From positions 38,739 through 74,047 of the forward strand of contig DEBV01000009.1 of NCBI GenBank assembly GCA_002348925.1: a stretch of 35,309 nucleotides of DNA, given 5' to 3'. The notes beneath the pieces are model-generated. The model searched no databases, had not been told where the DNA came from, and saw only the letters and a program-made list of their open reading frames with translations. Positions 24,472-32,744 of this stretch are shown piece after piece (positions within the stretch are counted from its first letter, which is position 1; each line of letters begins with the position of its first letter). A program made the translations under genes and the position numbers. Source of the stretch: Alphaproteobacteria bacterium UBA2947. GTDB lineage: Bacteria; Pseudomonadota; Alphaproteobacteria; Rs-D84.

Positions 24472-24497
24472 AACACTGGCTTTTGCCAGTGTTTTTT
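24467..24497. terminator. bidirectional terminator, shared ACACTGGC stem
   Basis: ACACTGGC-TTTT-GCCAGTGT (24473-24492) is preceded by an A-rich run and followed by T5. It lies between the orphan gene and the convergent pheT. Confidence 0.92.
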
Positions 24498-24498
24498 A

Positions 24499-26817
24499 TT
24501 ATGCACGCAAAGTTGCACCACATTTTTTTTCTATATTCTTAATCACTTTATCTTGAATTTCTAACAGTTCTTTATCAGACATATTGTGATCTGGATATAT
24601 AGTTATTGTGAACGCTATCGATTTTTGACCATTACCCATATCAAAAGCATCAAAGACAACAACACTGTCGATACTTGAATCAGAACTAAGCGCTGTCGCA
24701 ACTATTTTTTGCGCTTCGAATGTAGAATCTACTACAAAAGCAAAATCACGCGTAATCGGCATAAATTCTGTGATTGGTGTTTTTTTGCTTTTTGGATTTT
24801 TTGGTAAATCTTCGATATTTTCTATCAAGGCAACAAATACTTTTGTTTTTATGTGTAATTGTTTTGCAACACTGGGGTGCAATTCGCCGAATTCACCCAA
24901 AACTTTTTTACCTTGAACAATTTTTCCATAAACATACGGATGCGCCCATTTCGGTGCATTGCCAGTTTCAACAGTATATTTTTGTGCGCCAAGCAATGAT
25001 ATTAAATCAGATTTAACATCAAACACATCAACACTGCGATTGCGTTTTTGCCAGTGTTTTGGCGATGTTTCACCACTGCGCACTATACATAAAGAAGTAT
25101 GTTGTTCGGCAGGATTGCTTCCGTCAAACACTGTGCCAATTTCAAACATATTCAAATCAGAAAAGCCGCGTTTTTCATTGTTAGATACAGCCAACAATAA
25201 ATTTTCCAACAAACTATTTCTTGCAGTGTCTAAATCAACGATAATAGGATTTGCAATTTTAACAATTGGTTTGTCTGACAAAATTTGTTCAACTTTGGAA
25301 TTACCAAAACCAAAACTAACACTTTCATTTAATCCGCGATTTGCCAATTTTTCTTTCAAAGATAAATTCATATCATTATGAATTGTTTTCATTGTGTTTT
25401 GTGGCATATCTTTTAAACCAATTTTTTCATACCCGTAAATACGAACCAATTCAGAAACTATGTTTTCAGGTATAACAACATCTGTTCTTTGTGGGTTTGG
25501 TGTGATAATCCAATCTTTGCCTTTAACCTTTACATCAAAATGCAATTTTTCCAGAATATCTTTTTGTGTTTTTTCGGCCAAGGTTATACCTGTCTTCTTT
25601 TCGAACAAAGATGGGCTGTAAACCACAGATTCTGGCGTATAGGACGCACGACCCGCAACAGATACATTTACAATTTTACCACCACAAGCGTCCATTATAA
25701 TCTTTGCCGCCAATGATAAAGCAGCCAATGTTCCATCTGGATTTATACCGCGTTCATAACGATATGAAGAATCTGTTGATAAACCAATTCTTTTTGATGA
25801 TTTACGCACCGATACAGGATTAAAATATGCAGATTCCAAAATAATATTTTTTGTTTTATCTGTGGTCATCCCGCGCGCACCACCAACAACACCAGCCAAA
25901 GCCAAAATGCCAGCATCATCAGTAATAACCAAATCTTTATCACATAATTCGTGTTCGTTTCCAAACAGGTCTGTGAATTTTTCGCCCGTTTTTGCCATAC
26001 GAACAGTTATATCGCCAACGATTTCATCGCCGTCAAAACAATGCATTGGTTGTGCCAAATCATAACAAATATAATTAGTTGCATCGATTGGTGCATTCTT
26101 TGGGTTTATACCTGCGCTGCGTAAACAATTTTGTATTTGTTTATCCGATGGCGCGTTTTTAATGCCGTGAATTTCACAAAAACGATATGTTGGACAAGCA
26201 TCTTTTGCTAACAAGTTAACCTTTCGGTCACCTTTGACAGATTTCAATAAATCGATTTTATTTTCTTTGTATTCGCCAGCACCAGCCGCACTTAAATCCA
26301 GCGCAATTCCACGCAAAGACAAATAATCTGGACGATTTGGAGTGATAGAGGTTTCAAAAATCGCAGACGCGGCCCCCGTCAATGCAGATATTGGTTGTCC
26401 GATTTTTTCCTTTTTTTCATCTAATTCGATAATACCACTGTGGTCATCACCGATACCCAATTCTTTTGCGCTGCACATCATACCATCTGACAAAACACCA
26501 CGTATTTTTCCAGATTCAATTGTAAAATCACCAATTTTGCAACCTGGTACCGCCAATGCAGATACCAAGCCAACGCGTACATTTGGCGCACCACAAACAA
26601 CCTGACGCAATTTGCCAGAACCATCGTCCACTTTTAAAACATGCAAGTGGTCAGAGTTTTCATGTTCTTTGCATTCAACTATTTTCGCAGCAATCGGCAA
26701 TACTGGTACAGACAAATCTTCGACTTCCAATCCAATTGCGTTTAATTTATCAGCGATTTCTTCTGGGGTTAATTTTGTTTTCAAATATTGTTTTAACCAT
26801 TCATATGACCATTTCAT
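24499..26817 (-). CDS. pheT: phenylalanyl-tRNA synthetase beta subunit
   Basis: The 772-residue beta subunit forms the alpha2-beta2 enzyme with PheS. The N-terminus MKWSYEWLKQYL is typical. The B2 OB-fold tRNA-binding domain (about residues 40-150) includes LHVLKVDDG, VVCGAPNVRVG and RGVLSDGMMCSAKELG. The B3/B4 editing domain follows. B5 and the catalytic-like core contain RKSSKRIGLSTDSSYRYERG. The C-terminal ferredoxin-like anticodon-binding domain contains FMPITRDFAFVVD. pheS ends 15 bases upstream. Confidence 0.96.
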   Translation of the reverse strand: MKWSYEWLKQYLKTKLTPEEIADKLNAIGLEVEDLSVPVLPIAAKIVECKEHENSDHLHVLKVDDGSGKLRQVVCGAPNVRVGLVSALAVPGCKIGDFTIESGKIRGVLSDGMMCSAKELGIGDDHSGIIELDEKKEKIGQPISALTGAASAIFETSITPNRPDYLSLRGIALDLSAAGAGEYKENKIDLLKSVKGDRKVNLLAKDACPTYRFCEIHGIKNAPSDKQIQNCLRSAGINPKNAPIDATNYICYDLAQPMHCFDGDEIVGDITVRMAKTGEKFTDLFGNEHELCDKDLVITDDAGILALAGVVGGARGMTTDKTKNIILESAYFNPVSVRKSSKRIGLSTDSSYRYERGINPDGTLAALSLAAKIIMDACGGKIVNVSVAGRASYTPESVVYSPSLFEKKTGITLAEKTQKDILEKLHFDVKVKGKDWIITPNPQRTDVVIPENIVSELVRIYGYEKIGLKDMPQNTMKTIHNDMNLSLKEKLANRGLNESVSFGFGNSKVEQILSDKPIVKIANPIIVDLDTARNSLLENLLLAVSNNEKRGFSDLNMFEIGTVFDGSNPAEQHTSLCIVRSGETSPKHWQKRNRSVDVFDVKSDLISLLGAQKYTVETGNAPKWAHPYVYGKIVQGKKVLGEFGELHPSVAKQLHIKTKVFVALIENIEDLPKNPKSKKTPITEFMPITRDFAFVVDSTFEAQKIVATALSSDSSIDSVVVFDAFDMGNGQKSIAFTITIYPDHNMSDKELLEIQDKVIKNIEKKCGATLRA

Positions 26818-26832
26818 TTTATTACCCCCTTG

Positions 26833-27774
26833 TTAAAAACCTGTATTTTTTAACCAGCGAACATCGCCGTCATAGAATTTACGAATATCGTTTAAATCGT
26901 ACTTTAACATTGCCATACGATCCCAACCAAAACCAAAAGCAAAACCTTGATATTCATCTGGGTTTATTTTGCAACTTTTCAAAACATTTGGATGAACCAT
27001 ACCTGCACCACCCATTTCCAGCCATTTATCACCCCATTTCATATCAAATTCCACAGAAGGTTCTGTGAAAGGGAAATATGACGGACGTATACGAATTTCA
27101 ATATCTCGTTCGAAAAACTTTGATAACAATGTACGCAAAGTCGCAATCAAATCAGACATTGTCACATTTTTATCAACATATAAACCTTCAATTTGATGGA
27201 ACATTGGGGAATGTGTGGCGTCCATTTCTTTACGGTATGTAGAACCAATCGCAAACATTTTAATTGGAACACCGACTTGTTCCATCGCACGAATTTGCAC
27301 AGAACTGGTTTGTGTGCGCATAACATTTCCATTTTCCATAAAGAAAGAATCTTGCATGTCACGGGCAGGGTGATATTCAGGGGTATTCAATGCTGTAAAA
27401 TTATGCCAATCATCTTCGATTTCTGGGCCCGTCCAAAGACCGAAACCCATAGATTCCAAAATGGCCGATAATTCTTTTAAACTTTGTGTCAACGGATGCA
27501 ATGTTCCACGCGCTTGTGGTTCGCCGTCTAAAGTGACATCAACATATTCTGTCGCCAATTTGGCGTTTATCGCTGCATTTTCAAGTTCTGTCTGTTTTTC
27601 TTTGAATAATTGGCGCAATTCTGCGTTTTCGTTATTAACAATAATCCTTTCTTCGTCTGAAAGAGACTTCATTGTCTTTAATTTTGCAGTCATTGTACCG
27701 TTTTTACCGAAAGTGTCAGCGTACAGTGCCTGTAATTCTTCAAGCGACGATGCATTTTTAATTTTATCTTTCAT
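26833..27774 (-). CDS. pheS: phenylalanyl-tRNA synthetase alpha subunit
   Basis: The 313-residue catalytic subunit is a class II synthetase. Motif 2 is FAIGSTYRKEMDATHSPMFHQIEG, with the characteristic TH..MFHQ. The C-terminal motif 3 region contains EYQGFAFGFGWDRMAMLKY. The Phe pocket FTEPSVEFDMK is present. It is a little shorter than the usual 325-350, with a compact N-terminal coiled coil that binds tRNA. A hairpin with a U-rich tail lies between rplT and this gene. Confidence 0.96.
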   Translation of the reverse strand: MKDKIKNASSLEELQALYADTFGKNGTMTAKLKTMKSLSDEERIIVNNENAELRQLFKEKQTELENAAINAKLATEYVDVTLDGEPQARGTLHPLTQSLKELSAILESMGFGLWTGPEIEDDWHNFTALNTPEYHPARDMQDSFFMENGNVMRTQTSSVQIRAMEQVGVPIKMFAIGSTYRKEMDATHSPMFHQIEGLYVDKNVTMSDLIATLRTLLSKFFERDIEIRIRPSYFPFTEPSVEFDMKWGDKWLEMGGAGMVHPNVLKSCKINPDEYQGFAFGFGWDRMAMLKYDLNDIRKFYDGDVRWLKNTGF

Positions 27775-27785
27775 TTTTACCCCGT

Positions 27786-27854
27786 TTATAAAAAGAATAA
27801 GACCGTATCTCTACGGCCTATATTCTGACAAAACAAAACCTTGCCGTAAAGCAT
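27786..27854 (-). CDS. possible 22-codon ORF between rplT and pheS
   Basis: The ATG shares one base with the rplT stop (TAATG), the same coupling as at three true gene junctions in this window. The product would be MLYGKVLFCQNIGRRDTVLFFL, with three Phe and four Leu. The frame runs through the hairpin and U-rich tail upstream of pheS. It may be real or accidental. Confidence 0.25.
   Translation of the reverse strand: MLYGKVLFCQNIGRRDTVLFFL
27790..27818 (-). terminator. terminator or attenuator upstream of pheS
   Basis: Read on the minus strand, GGCCGUA-GAGA-UACGGUC (7 bp, GNRA-type loop) is followed by UUAUUCUUUUU. An upstream UACGGC (27843-27848), just after the rplT stop, can pair with the GCCGUA of the 5' arm and would break the terminator. 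It either ends rpmI-rplT or attenuates pheST. Confidence 0.65.
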
Positions 27855-28222
27855 TATTTAGCAGATGCGGCAATAAATCGTTTTGCTGTTTCAACCAATG
27901 TATCAAAGTTTTTATCAGCATCATATGCCATTTGGGCCAAAACTTTGCGGTCCAATGCAATACCAGCTTTCTTTAAACCATTCATGAATTGGCTGTATGT
28001 TAAACCGTTCGCGCGCACAGCGGCGTTAATACGAACAATCCACAAAGAGCGAAAATCGCGTTTCTTTTGACGACGATCGCGATATGCATATTGTCCAGCT
28101 TTTTCGGTTTTTTCACGTGCAGCACGATAAGTTGAATGATGACGTCCCAAATAACCTTTGGCACGATCAAGTATCTTGTTATGTTTTTGTTTAACGGTTG
28201 TTCCGCGTTTTACTCTTGCCAT
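27854..28222 (-). CDS. rplT: 50S ribosomal protein L20
   Basis: The 122-residue basic protein is L20, an early 23S rRNA-binding assembly protein. The N-terminus MARVKRGTTVKQKHNKIL and the block KRDFRSLWIVRINAA are diagnostic, as is SQFMNGLKKAGI. It follows rpmI by 11 bases. In other bacteria L20 represses its own operon by binding leader RNA; whether it does here is open. Confidence 0.98.
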   Translation of the reverse strand: MARVKRGTTVKQKHNKILDRAKGYLGRHHSTYRAAREKTEKAGQYAYRDRRQKKRDFRSLWIVRINAAVRANGLTYSQFMNGLKKAGIALDRKVLAQMAYDADKNFDTLVETAKRFIAASAK

Positions 28223-28233
28223 GATACACCCCC

Positions 28234-28437
28234 TTATTTCAAGCCATATGGAGCCAAGATTTTAGCCTGACCCACCATGTTTTCGTTCAAATACTGTGGT
28301 TTAGCCCCGGCTTTGTTAGCACGTTTGGACTTATGCAACAGACATTTGTGATGAGAGTTTCTGGCAACGCGAATTTTTCCGCTAGCCGTCATAGACGCAC
28401 GTTTTTTCAAGTACGATTTTGTTTTCATTTTTGGCAT
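28234..28437 (-). CDS. rpmI: 50S ribosomal protein L35
   Basis: The 67-residue basic protein is L35. MPKMKTKSYLKKRASMTASG and KCLLHKSKRANK match the family. It heads the operon rpmI-rplT-pheS-pheT; infC is not upstream, as is common outside the gammaproteobacteria. AAAAGGA lies 7 bases before the ATG. Confidence 0.97.
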   Translation of the reverse strand: MPKMKTKSYLKKRASMTASGKIRVARNSHHKCLLHKSKRANKAGAKPQYLNENMVGQAKILAPYGLK

Positions 28438-28464
28438 TTTTTATCCTTTTATTTGTATCCCTTG

Positions 28465-28480
28465 TGGCAATGCCTTGCCA
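28465..28480 (-). promoter_or_regulatory. leader hairpin upstream of rpmI
   Basis: On the minus strand, TGGCAA-GGCA-TTGCCA forms a 6-bp stem in the leader, about 30 bases before the rpmI ATG. A second GGCAA near the predicted 5' end could compete for the same TTGCC. It may be an L20 site, but no consensus was checked. Confidence 0.45.
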
Positions 28481-28494
28481 TTTCGGTTGCCCTT

Positions 28495-28522
28495 ATTTTG
28501 ACATATAAAAAAGAAAAATCAA
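28495..28522 (-). promoter_or_regulatory. promoter of rpmI-rplT-pheST
   Basis: On the minus strand there is TTGATT (28517-28522), 16 bases and CAAAAT (28495-28500). It gives a leader of about 50 bases. It lies back to back with the mreC promoter. Confidence 0.5.
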
Positions 28523-28529
28523 GTTTTTA

Positions 28530-28558
28530 TTGAATATTGAATTTTTTGCGTTTAAAGT
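28530..28558 (+). promoter_or_regulatory. promoter of the mreC operon
   Basis: TTGAAT (28530-28535), 17 bases and TAAAGT (28553-28558). The mreC ATG follows after 7 bases with no Shine-Dalgarno. Confidence 0.5.
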
Positions 28559-28565
28559 TGCTAGC

Positions 28566-29387
28566 ATGACCAAGGATAAATTATCTTATAAACTTATTCA
28601 AATCTTAAAATCGTCATTGGCGGCGATTGCGGTCCCTGTGTTTATAATATATATAATGGTCGCAAAACCTGATTATACCATAATGAACGGTCTGGCACAT
28701 GTTGTTTTGCCAGTTGCGCATACAGTTGGTTCTGTTATAACATGGCCAATTCGCGCGATTGGACAAAGTGCAGACTGGGTTAAAGAAACCGCACAATTAC
28801 GCAGTGAAAACAGGGAATTGCGCGCTAAATTAGACGCTGCTTTGGCAAATAAATATAACTGTGATATTGCAGTGCTTGAAAATCAAAAACTGGAACACGA
28901 AATTAATGTAAAAAAAGCATCCCCTTATAATTCTGTTATCGCAGATATTCAATTCGATGATTCTGTGTTTCATCATAATAATTTCTTGATAAATCGCGGC
29001 AAAAAAGACGGTTTAGACAAAGGTATGATTGTCGTATCTTTTGATAATCGTATGGTTGGAACAGTGACTGATTGTGGATCACAGTTTTGTCGCGTTCGTT
29101 CGCTGGCCGACAGAGATACAAATATAGCAGTTCGTATATCTGGGGCCGACGTTTCTGGTTTTTTACAAGGAAACGGGAAATCAAAGGCATCTGTCGGATT
29201 TTTTAATGATACCCAATTTGTTGGACGTCAAGGTTTGAAAGTTATGACCAGCAATATCAGTGGTGTTTTACCTGCTGGAATTTATATCGGCGATATGGTT
29301 GACGAAAAAAATGTTGATATTTTGCGCCCTAACAATATATCACGTGTTATGGTTTTACAATATAATGATATAGGTTCTTATAAATAA
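28566..29387 (+). CDS. mreC: rod shape-determining protein MreC
   Basis: The 273-residue protein fits MreC, the periplasmic scaffold of the elongasome that links MreB and MreD to PBP2. One N-terminal membrane segment (SLAAIAVPVFIIYIMVA) is followed by a coiled coil (about residues 65-115, rich in Leu, Glu and Lys). The two-barrel domain contains FLINRGKKDGLDKGMIVVS and VGTVTDCG. The start was set at ATG 28566; a TTG at 28530 is in frame but lies in the predicted -35 box. mreD starts within the stop codon. Confidence 0.92.
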   Translation: MTKDKLSYKLIQILKSSLAAIAVPVFIIYIMVAKPDYTIMNGLAHVVLPVAHTVGSVITWPIRAIGQSADWVKETAQLRSENRELRAKLDAALANKYNCDIAVLENQKLEHEINVKKASPYNSVIADIQFDDSVFHHNNFLINRGKKDGLDKGMIVVSFDNRMVGTVTDCGSQFCRVRSLADRDTNIAVRISGADVSGFLQGNGKSKASVGFFNDTQFVGRQGLKVMTSNISGVLPAGIYIGDMVDEKNVDILRPNNISRVMVLQYNDIGSYK

Positions 29388-29836
29388 TGTATGTGATTAT
29401 GACAATTTTGAAACAAATGGCACCGTTTTTAATAACGTTGTTTTTGTGGCGTTTGTCGGCATATTTTTGGAATCCTGCGGGAATATTATGTTTAATACCT
29501 GTTTTTTATTACACTTTTGTTCGTCCAATAAAAAACTTTGCTATATTTGGTCTGATTTTTTGTTTTTTAATAGATTATCGTGGTGATTTGGCGCTTTTTT
29601 GGACCTGTTTATATTGTTTATTTTATGCGATAAACGGATTTCAAAAATATATAGATTTTCAAAATACCGACAATAATGCGATATATATGTTCATGGCTTT
29701 CATTGGTATTGGATTTTTTCTTTTATCTGTTTATGGTTTTTCGTGGACAAATTTTGTTAATAATTTATGGTTATTTTTATGGTTAAGTATTTTATATACA
29801 CCAATAACCGCACTGGACAATTGGGTTAAGTCATGA
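29387..29836 (+). CDS. mreD: rod shape-determining protein MreD
   Basis: The 149-residue protein is very hydrophobic with about five membrane segments, and its place between mreC and mrdA identifies it as MreD. Sequence conservation in MreD is weak in general. Here an acidic/Arg stretch after TM3 (FLIDYRGDLALF) resembles the family's LxxDxxxGxxLG region. It overlaps mreC by one base and mrdA by four. Confidence 0.85.
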   Translation: MYVIMTILKQMAPFLITLFLWRLSAYFWNPAGILCLIPVFYYTFVRPIKNFAIFGLIFCFLIDYRGDLALFWTCLYCLFYAINGFQKYIDFQNTDNNAIYMFMAFIGIGFFLLSVYGFSWTNFVNNLWLFLWLSILYTPITALDNWVKS

Positions 29837-31599
29837 TAGATACCGAAGTAGCACGCACTTTTGACAGACGCAGCGCACTGTTTTTAACAGGTGGTGCGAT
29901 ATTAACTTCTGTTTTAATTATGCGTATGCTTCAAATGCAAATTTTTGAACATAAAGAATATTCGCGCAAAAGTGAAAATAATTCTTTTCGTATTCAAGTA
30001 AATATGCCAAAACGCGGTAATATTTTATCAGAATCTGGTGCAATAATTTCAAGAGATACACCGATATATCGTATATACCTTATACCAGAAGAAACAGACG
30101 ATTTGAATTCTGTTGTTGAAACGGTCAGCAAAGAATTAAACCTGCGCAAAAAAACAGTGGACAGAATTTGGCGTAATATAAAAAAACAACAAAAATTTCA
30201 ACCTGTTTTGATAACAGAAAACACTAATTGGAATGTTCTGGCGGGGTTATCTGCAAAAAATATACCAGGCATTCACATTGGAAATGGTTTTTCGCGTGTA
30301 TACGAAATGGGACCTGCGGGGGCGCAAGTTTTCGGTTATGTTGGCGCACCAAAAAAATCTGTGCCAAATAATCCGTTTTTTACCAGTGGTATCAACGGTC
30401 TTGAAAAAAGATTCAATGATGATATGGCTGGCATACCTGGGCAAACAGTTCTTATATCAAATGCGGTTGGACGCATAACAGGCGAAGATAAAACACAATT
30501 TGTTGCGCCCATTTCTGGTAAAGATATAAAAACAACCATACGCGAAAATGTTCAAAAGGTTCTTTATGATGCACTGGCGATGAACAGGGCAGGTTGTGGT
30601 GTTGTTTTAGATGTTGAAAATGGTAATATTCTGGCGATGGCATCTACACCAAGTTTTGATCCTAATAATTTCAAAACAGATGACGGTGAAGAATATATAT
30701 CATCCCTGTTAAACGATGTTGCAAAACCATTTATGAATAAAACTATCGAAGGTTTATATCCACCAGGTTCAACTTTCAAGATAATTGTCGCATTGGCTGC
30801 ATTAGAAAGTGGTGCTGTATCACCAAAAGAAAAAGTATTTTGTCCAGGCTACTGGGAATACGGTGATCATAAATATCATTGTTGGGAAAAACATGGGCAT
30901 GGATATGTTGACCTGTATGGTGCATTGAAACATTCTTGTGATATTTATTTTTATCAACTGGCCCTGCGTATCGGTATAGATGCAATAAAGCATATGGCAT
31001 TAAAGTTGGGATTAAATCAAAAGTATATGGAAGATATTTTATCTCATGAAATGCCTGGTATAATACCTGACCGACACTGGAAAGAAAAAAATGTTGGTGT
31101 ACAATGGGTTCATGGGGACACAATTATTTCTGGGATTGGTCAGGGATTTATTTTAACAAACTGTTTACAGTTGGCCGTTATGATGGCGCGCGTTGTTTCT
31201 AACAAAGAAGTAAAACCACGTCTTATTTATTCCGAAGAAGTACCTGTATTCAAAAATCTTGATTTACAAGAAAAGAATATAAAACATGTTTTAACAGGTC
31301 TTGAAGAAGTCACAAAGAAAGGTGGTACAGCATCAGGCAGCGCGATAAATGTAAACGGTAAAAAAATGGGTGGAAAAACTGGTACTTCTCAGGTTCGTAA
31401 TATATCAAAAGCAGAACGAAAAACAGGTGTATTAACAAATGAACAATTGAAATGGAATTTACGTAATCATGGTCTTTTCGTTGGATATGCGCCCACAGAC
31501 AAGCCAAAATACGCAGTATGCGTAATTATGGAACACGCTGGTGGTTCTGGTCCTGCGGCACGCGCAACAGCAAAAATTATGAAGGAATTATTAAAATAA
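29833..31599 (+). CDS. mrdA: penicillin-binding protein 2
   Basis: The 588-residue class B transpeptidase crosslinks peptidoglycan during cell elongation. One membrane anchor (about residues 15-33) is followed by a dimerisation/pedestal domain with MPKRGNILSESGAI. The transpeptidase domain has SxxK at Ser313 (PPGSTFK), the SxD motif in HSCDIYFYQ and KTG at 515-517 (GGKTGTSQ). It works with RodA, which begins inside its stop codon. It is a main beta-lactam target (family knowledge). Confidence 0.96.
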   Translation: MIDTEVARTFDRRSALFLTGGAILTSVLIMRMLQMQIFEHKEYSRKSENNSFRIQVNMPKRGNILSESGAIISRDTPIYRIYLIPEETDDLNSVVETVSKELNLRKKTVDRIWRNIKKQQKFQPVLITENTNWNVLAGLSAKNIPGIHIGNGFSRVYEMGPAGAQVFGYVGAPKKSVPNNPFFTSGINGLEKRFNDDMAGIPGQTVLISNAVGRITGEDKTQFVAPISGKDIKTTIRENVQKVLYDALAMNRAGCGVVLDVENGNILAMASTPSFDPNNFKTDDGEEYISSLLNDVAKPFMNKTIEGLYPPGSTFKIIVALAALESGAVSPKEKVFCPGYWEYGDHKYHCWEKHGHGYVDLYGALKHSCDIYFYQLALRIGIDAIKHMALKLGLNQKYMEDILSHEMPGIIPDRHWKEKNVGVQWVHGDTIISGIGQGFILTNCLQLAVMMARVVSNKEVKPRLIYSEEVPVFKNLDLQEKNIKHVLTGLEEVTKKGGTASGSAINVNGKKMGGKTGTSQVRNISKAERKTGVLTNEQLKWNLRNHGLFVGYAPTDKPKYAVCVIMEHAGGSGPAARATAKIMKELLK

Positions 31600-32741
31600 T
31601 GGCAACAACACGTGTATCTAATGCGAATATGATGACTTTTGGCGAAAAACTTTCACGTTTTTCGTGGGCTTTGTTCATTCCAATGTGTGTTGTTTTGTTA
31701 TTTTCTGTTGTTGTATTGTTCAGCGCTGGTAATGGTTCATGGCAACCATTTGCGTTATCACAATTATTAAAAATATGTGCTGGTATGGGTATTTTCTTTA
31801 TCGTTGCGTTTTCTAATATTAAAACATGGATAAAGTCAGCATATTTCATATACGCTATCGCTTTGATTATGGTTGTTTTGGTGACTTTTATTGGCGATGT
31901 TGGTATGGGCGCACAAAGATGGCTTTCACTGGGGTTTATAAATATTCAGCCATCAGAATTCATTAAAATTGCACTGGTTTTGGCGCTGGCACGTTATTTT
32001 GCATGGCAGAACAGCGTTGAATTATCTCAATTCAAGAATTATTTGGTACCAGTGTTGATGTTATTAGTACCTTTTGTTCTTATTTGTGCACAACCAGACC
32101 TTGGTACAGGTATCTCGTTAGGTTTAATTACTGTTGGGATGTTTTATATTGTTGGTGCAAATAAAAAATGGTTTTTGATTGCTGGTATTCTTGGACTGCT
32201 TGCATTACCTGTTGTTTGGTATGGCGGAATGCATGATTATCAGCGCGCACGTATTATAACATTTATAAATCCAGAATTAGATGCACGCGGGGCAGGCTAT
32301 CAAATAAATCAAGCAAAAATCGCTTTTGGCAGTGGTGGTATTATCGGCAAAGGTTATATGAGTGGCACACAATCGCAACAATCTTTCTTGCCTGAAAAAC
32401 AGACTGATTTTATATTTACTATGTTGGGTGAAGAATTCGGTTTTTTGGGCGCGTTTATGTTATTATCTGTGTACACTTTTATTGTAATTATGCTGTTTTG
32501 GGCGGCAAAAACATGCAGAAATAGATTTGGTCAATTGGTCTGTTTTGGTTTTATGTTGAACTTTTTCATTTATTATTTTATAAATATCTCTATGGTTCTT
32601 GGGATACTGCCTACGGTTGGTGTTCCATTACCGCTTATGTCTTTTGGTGGCAGCAGTTTGATATCTTTACTTTTCGGGTTTGGATTATGTCAAAACGCTC
32701 ATATCCACAAAGACCAACAATTATCATCCAAGGGGTTTTAA
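31599..32741 (+). CDS. rodA: peptidoglycan glycosyltransferase RodA
   Basis: The 380-residue SEDS protein polymerises lipid II glycan strands with PBP2. About ten membrane segments are visible. SEDS motifs include RWLSLGFINIQPSEFIK, QPDLGTG with the conserved Asp region, and the C-terminal GVPLPLMSFGGSSL. The start at 31599 (TAATG with the mrdA stop) was chosen; an in-frame ATG at 31518 would lie deep inside mrdA. Confidence 0.96.
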   Translation: MATTRVSNANMMTFGEKLSRFSWALFIPMCVVLLFSVVVLFSAGNGSWQPFALSQLLKICAGMGIFFIVAFSNIKTWIKSAYFIYAIALIMVVLVTFIGDVGMGAQRWLSLGFINIQPSEFIKIALVLALARYFAWQNSVELSQFKNYLVPVLMLLVPFVLICAQPDLGTGISLGLITVGMFYIVGANKKWFLIAGILGLLALPVVWYGGMHDYQRARIITFINPELDARGAGYQINQAKIAFGSGGIIGKGYMSGTQSQQSFLPEKQTDFIFTMLGEEFGFLGAFMLLSVYTFIVIMLFWAAKTCRNRFGQLVCFGFMLNFFIYYFINISMVLGILPTVGVPLPLMSFGGSSLISLLFGFGLCQNAHIHKDQQLSSKGF

Positions 32742-32744
32742 AAA

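Noticed and set aside
7184..24497. ACACTGGC repeats as DNA uptake sequences
   Set aside because: A few copies also occur in coding sequence (for example in the TolC-like gene near 3285 and in pheT near 25047), but too few to claim an uptake signal from this window alone.
27786..27854. Classical PheM-type leader peptide for pheST
   Set aside because: Only one Phe codon precedes the hairpin; the FF pair lies in the U-rich tail itself, so Phe stalling would not favour antitermination by the usual scheme. Kept only as a low-confidence ORF.
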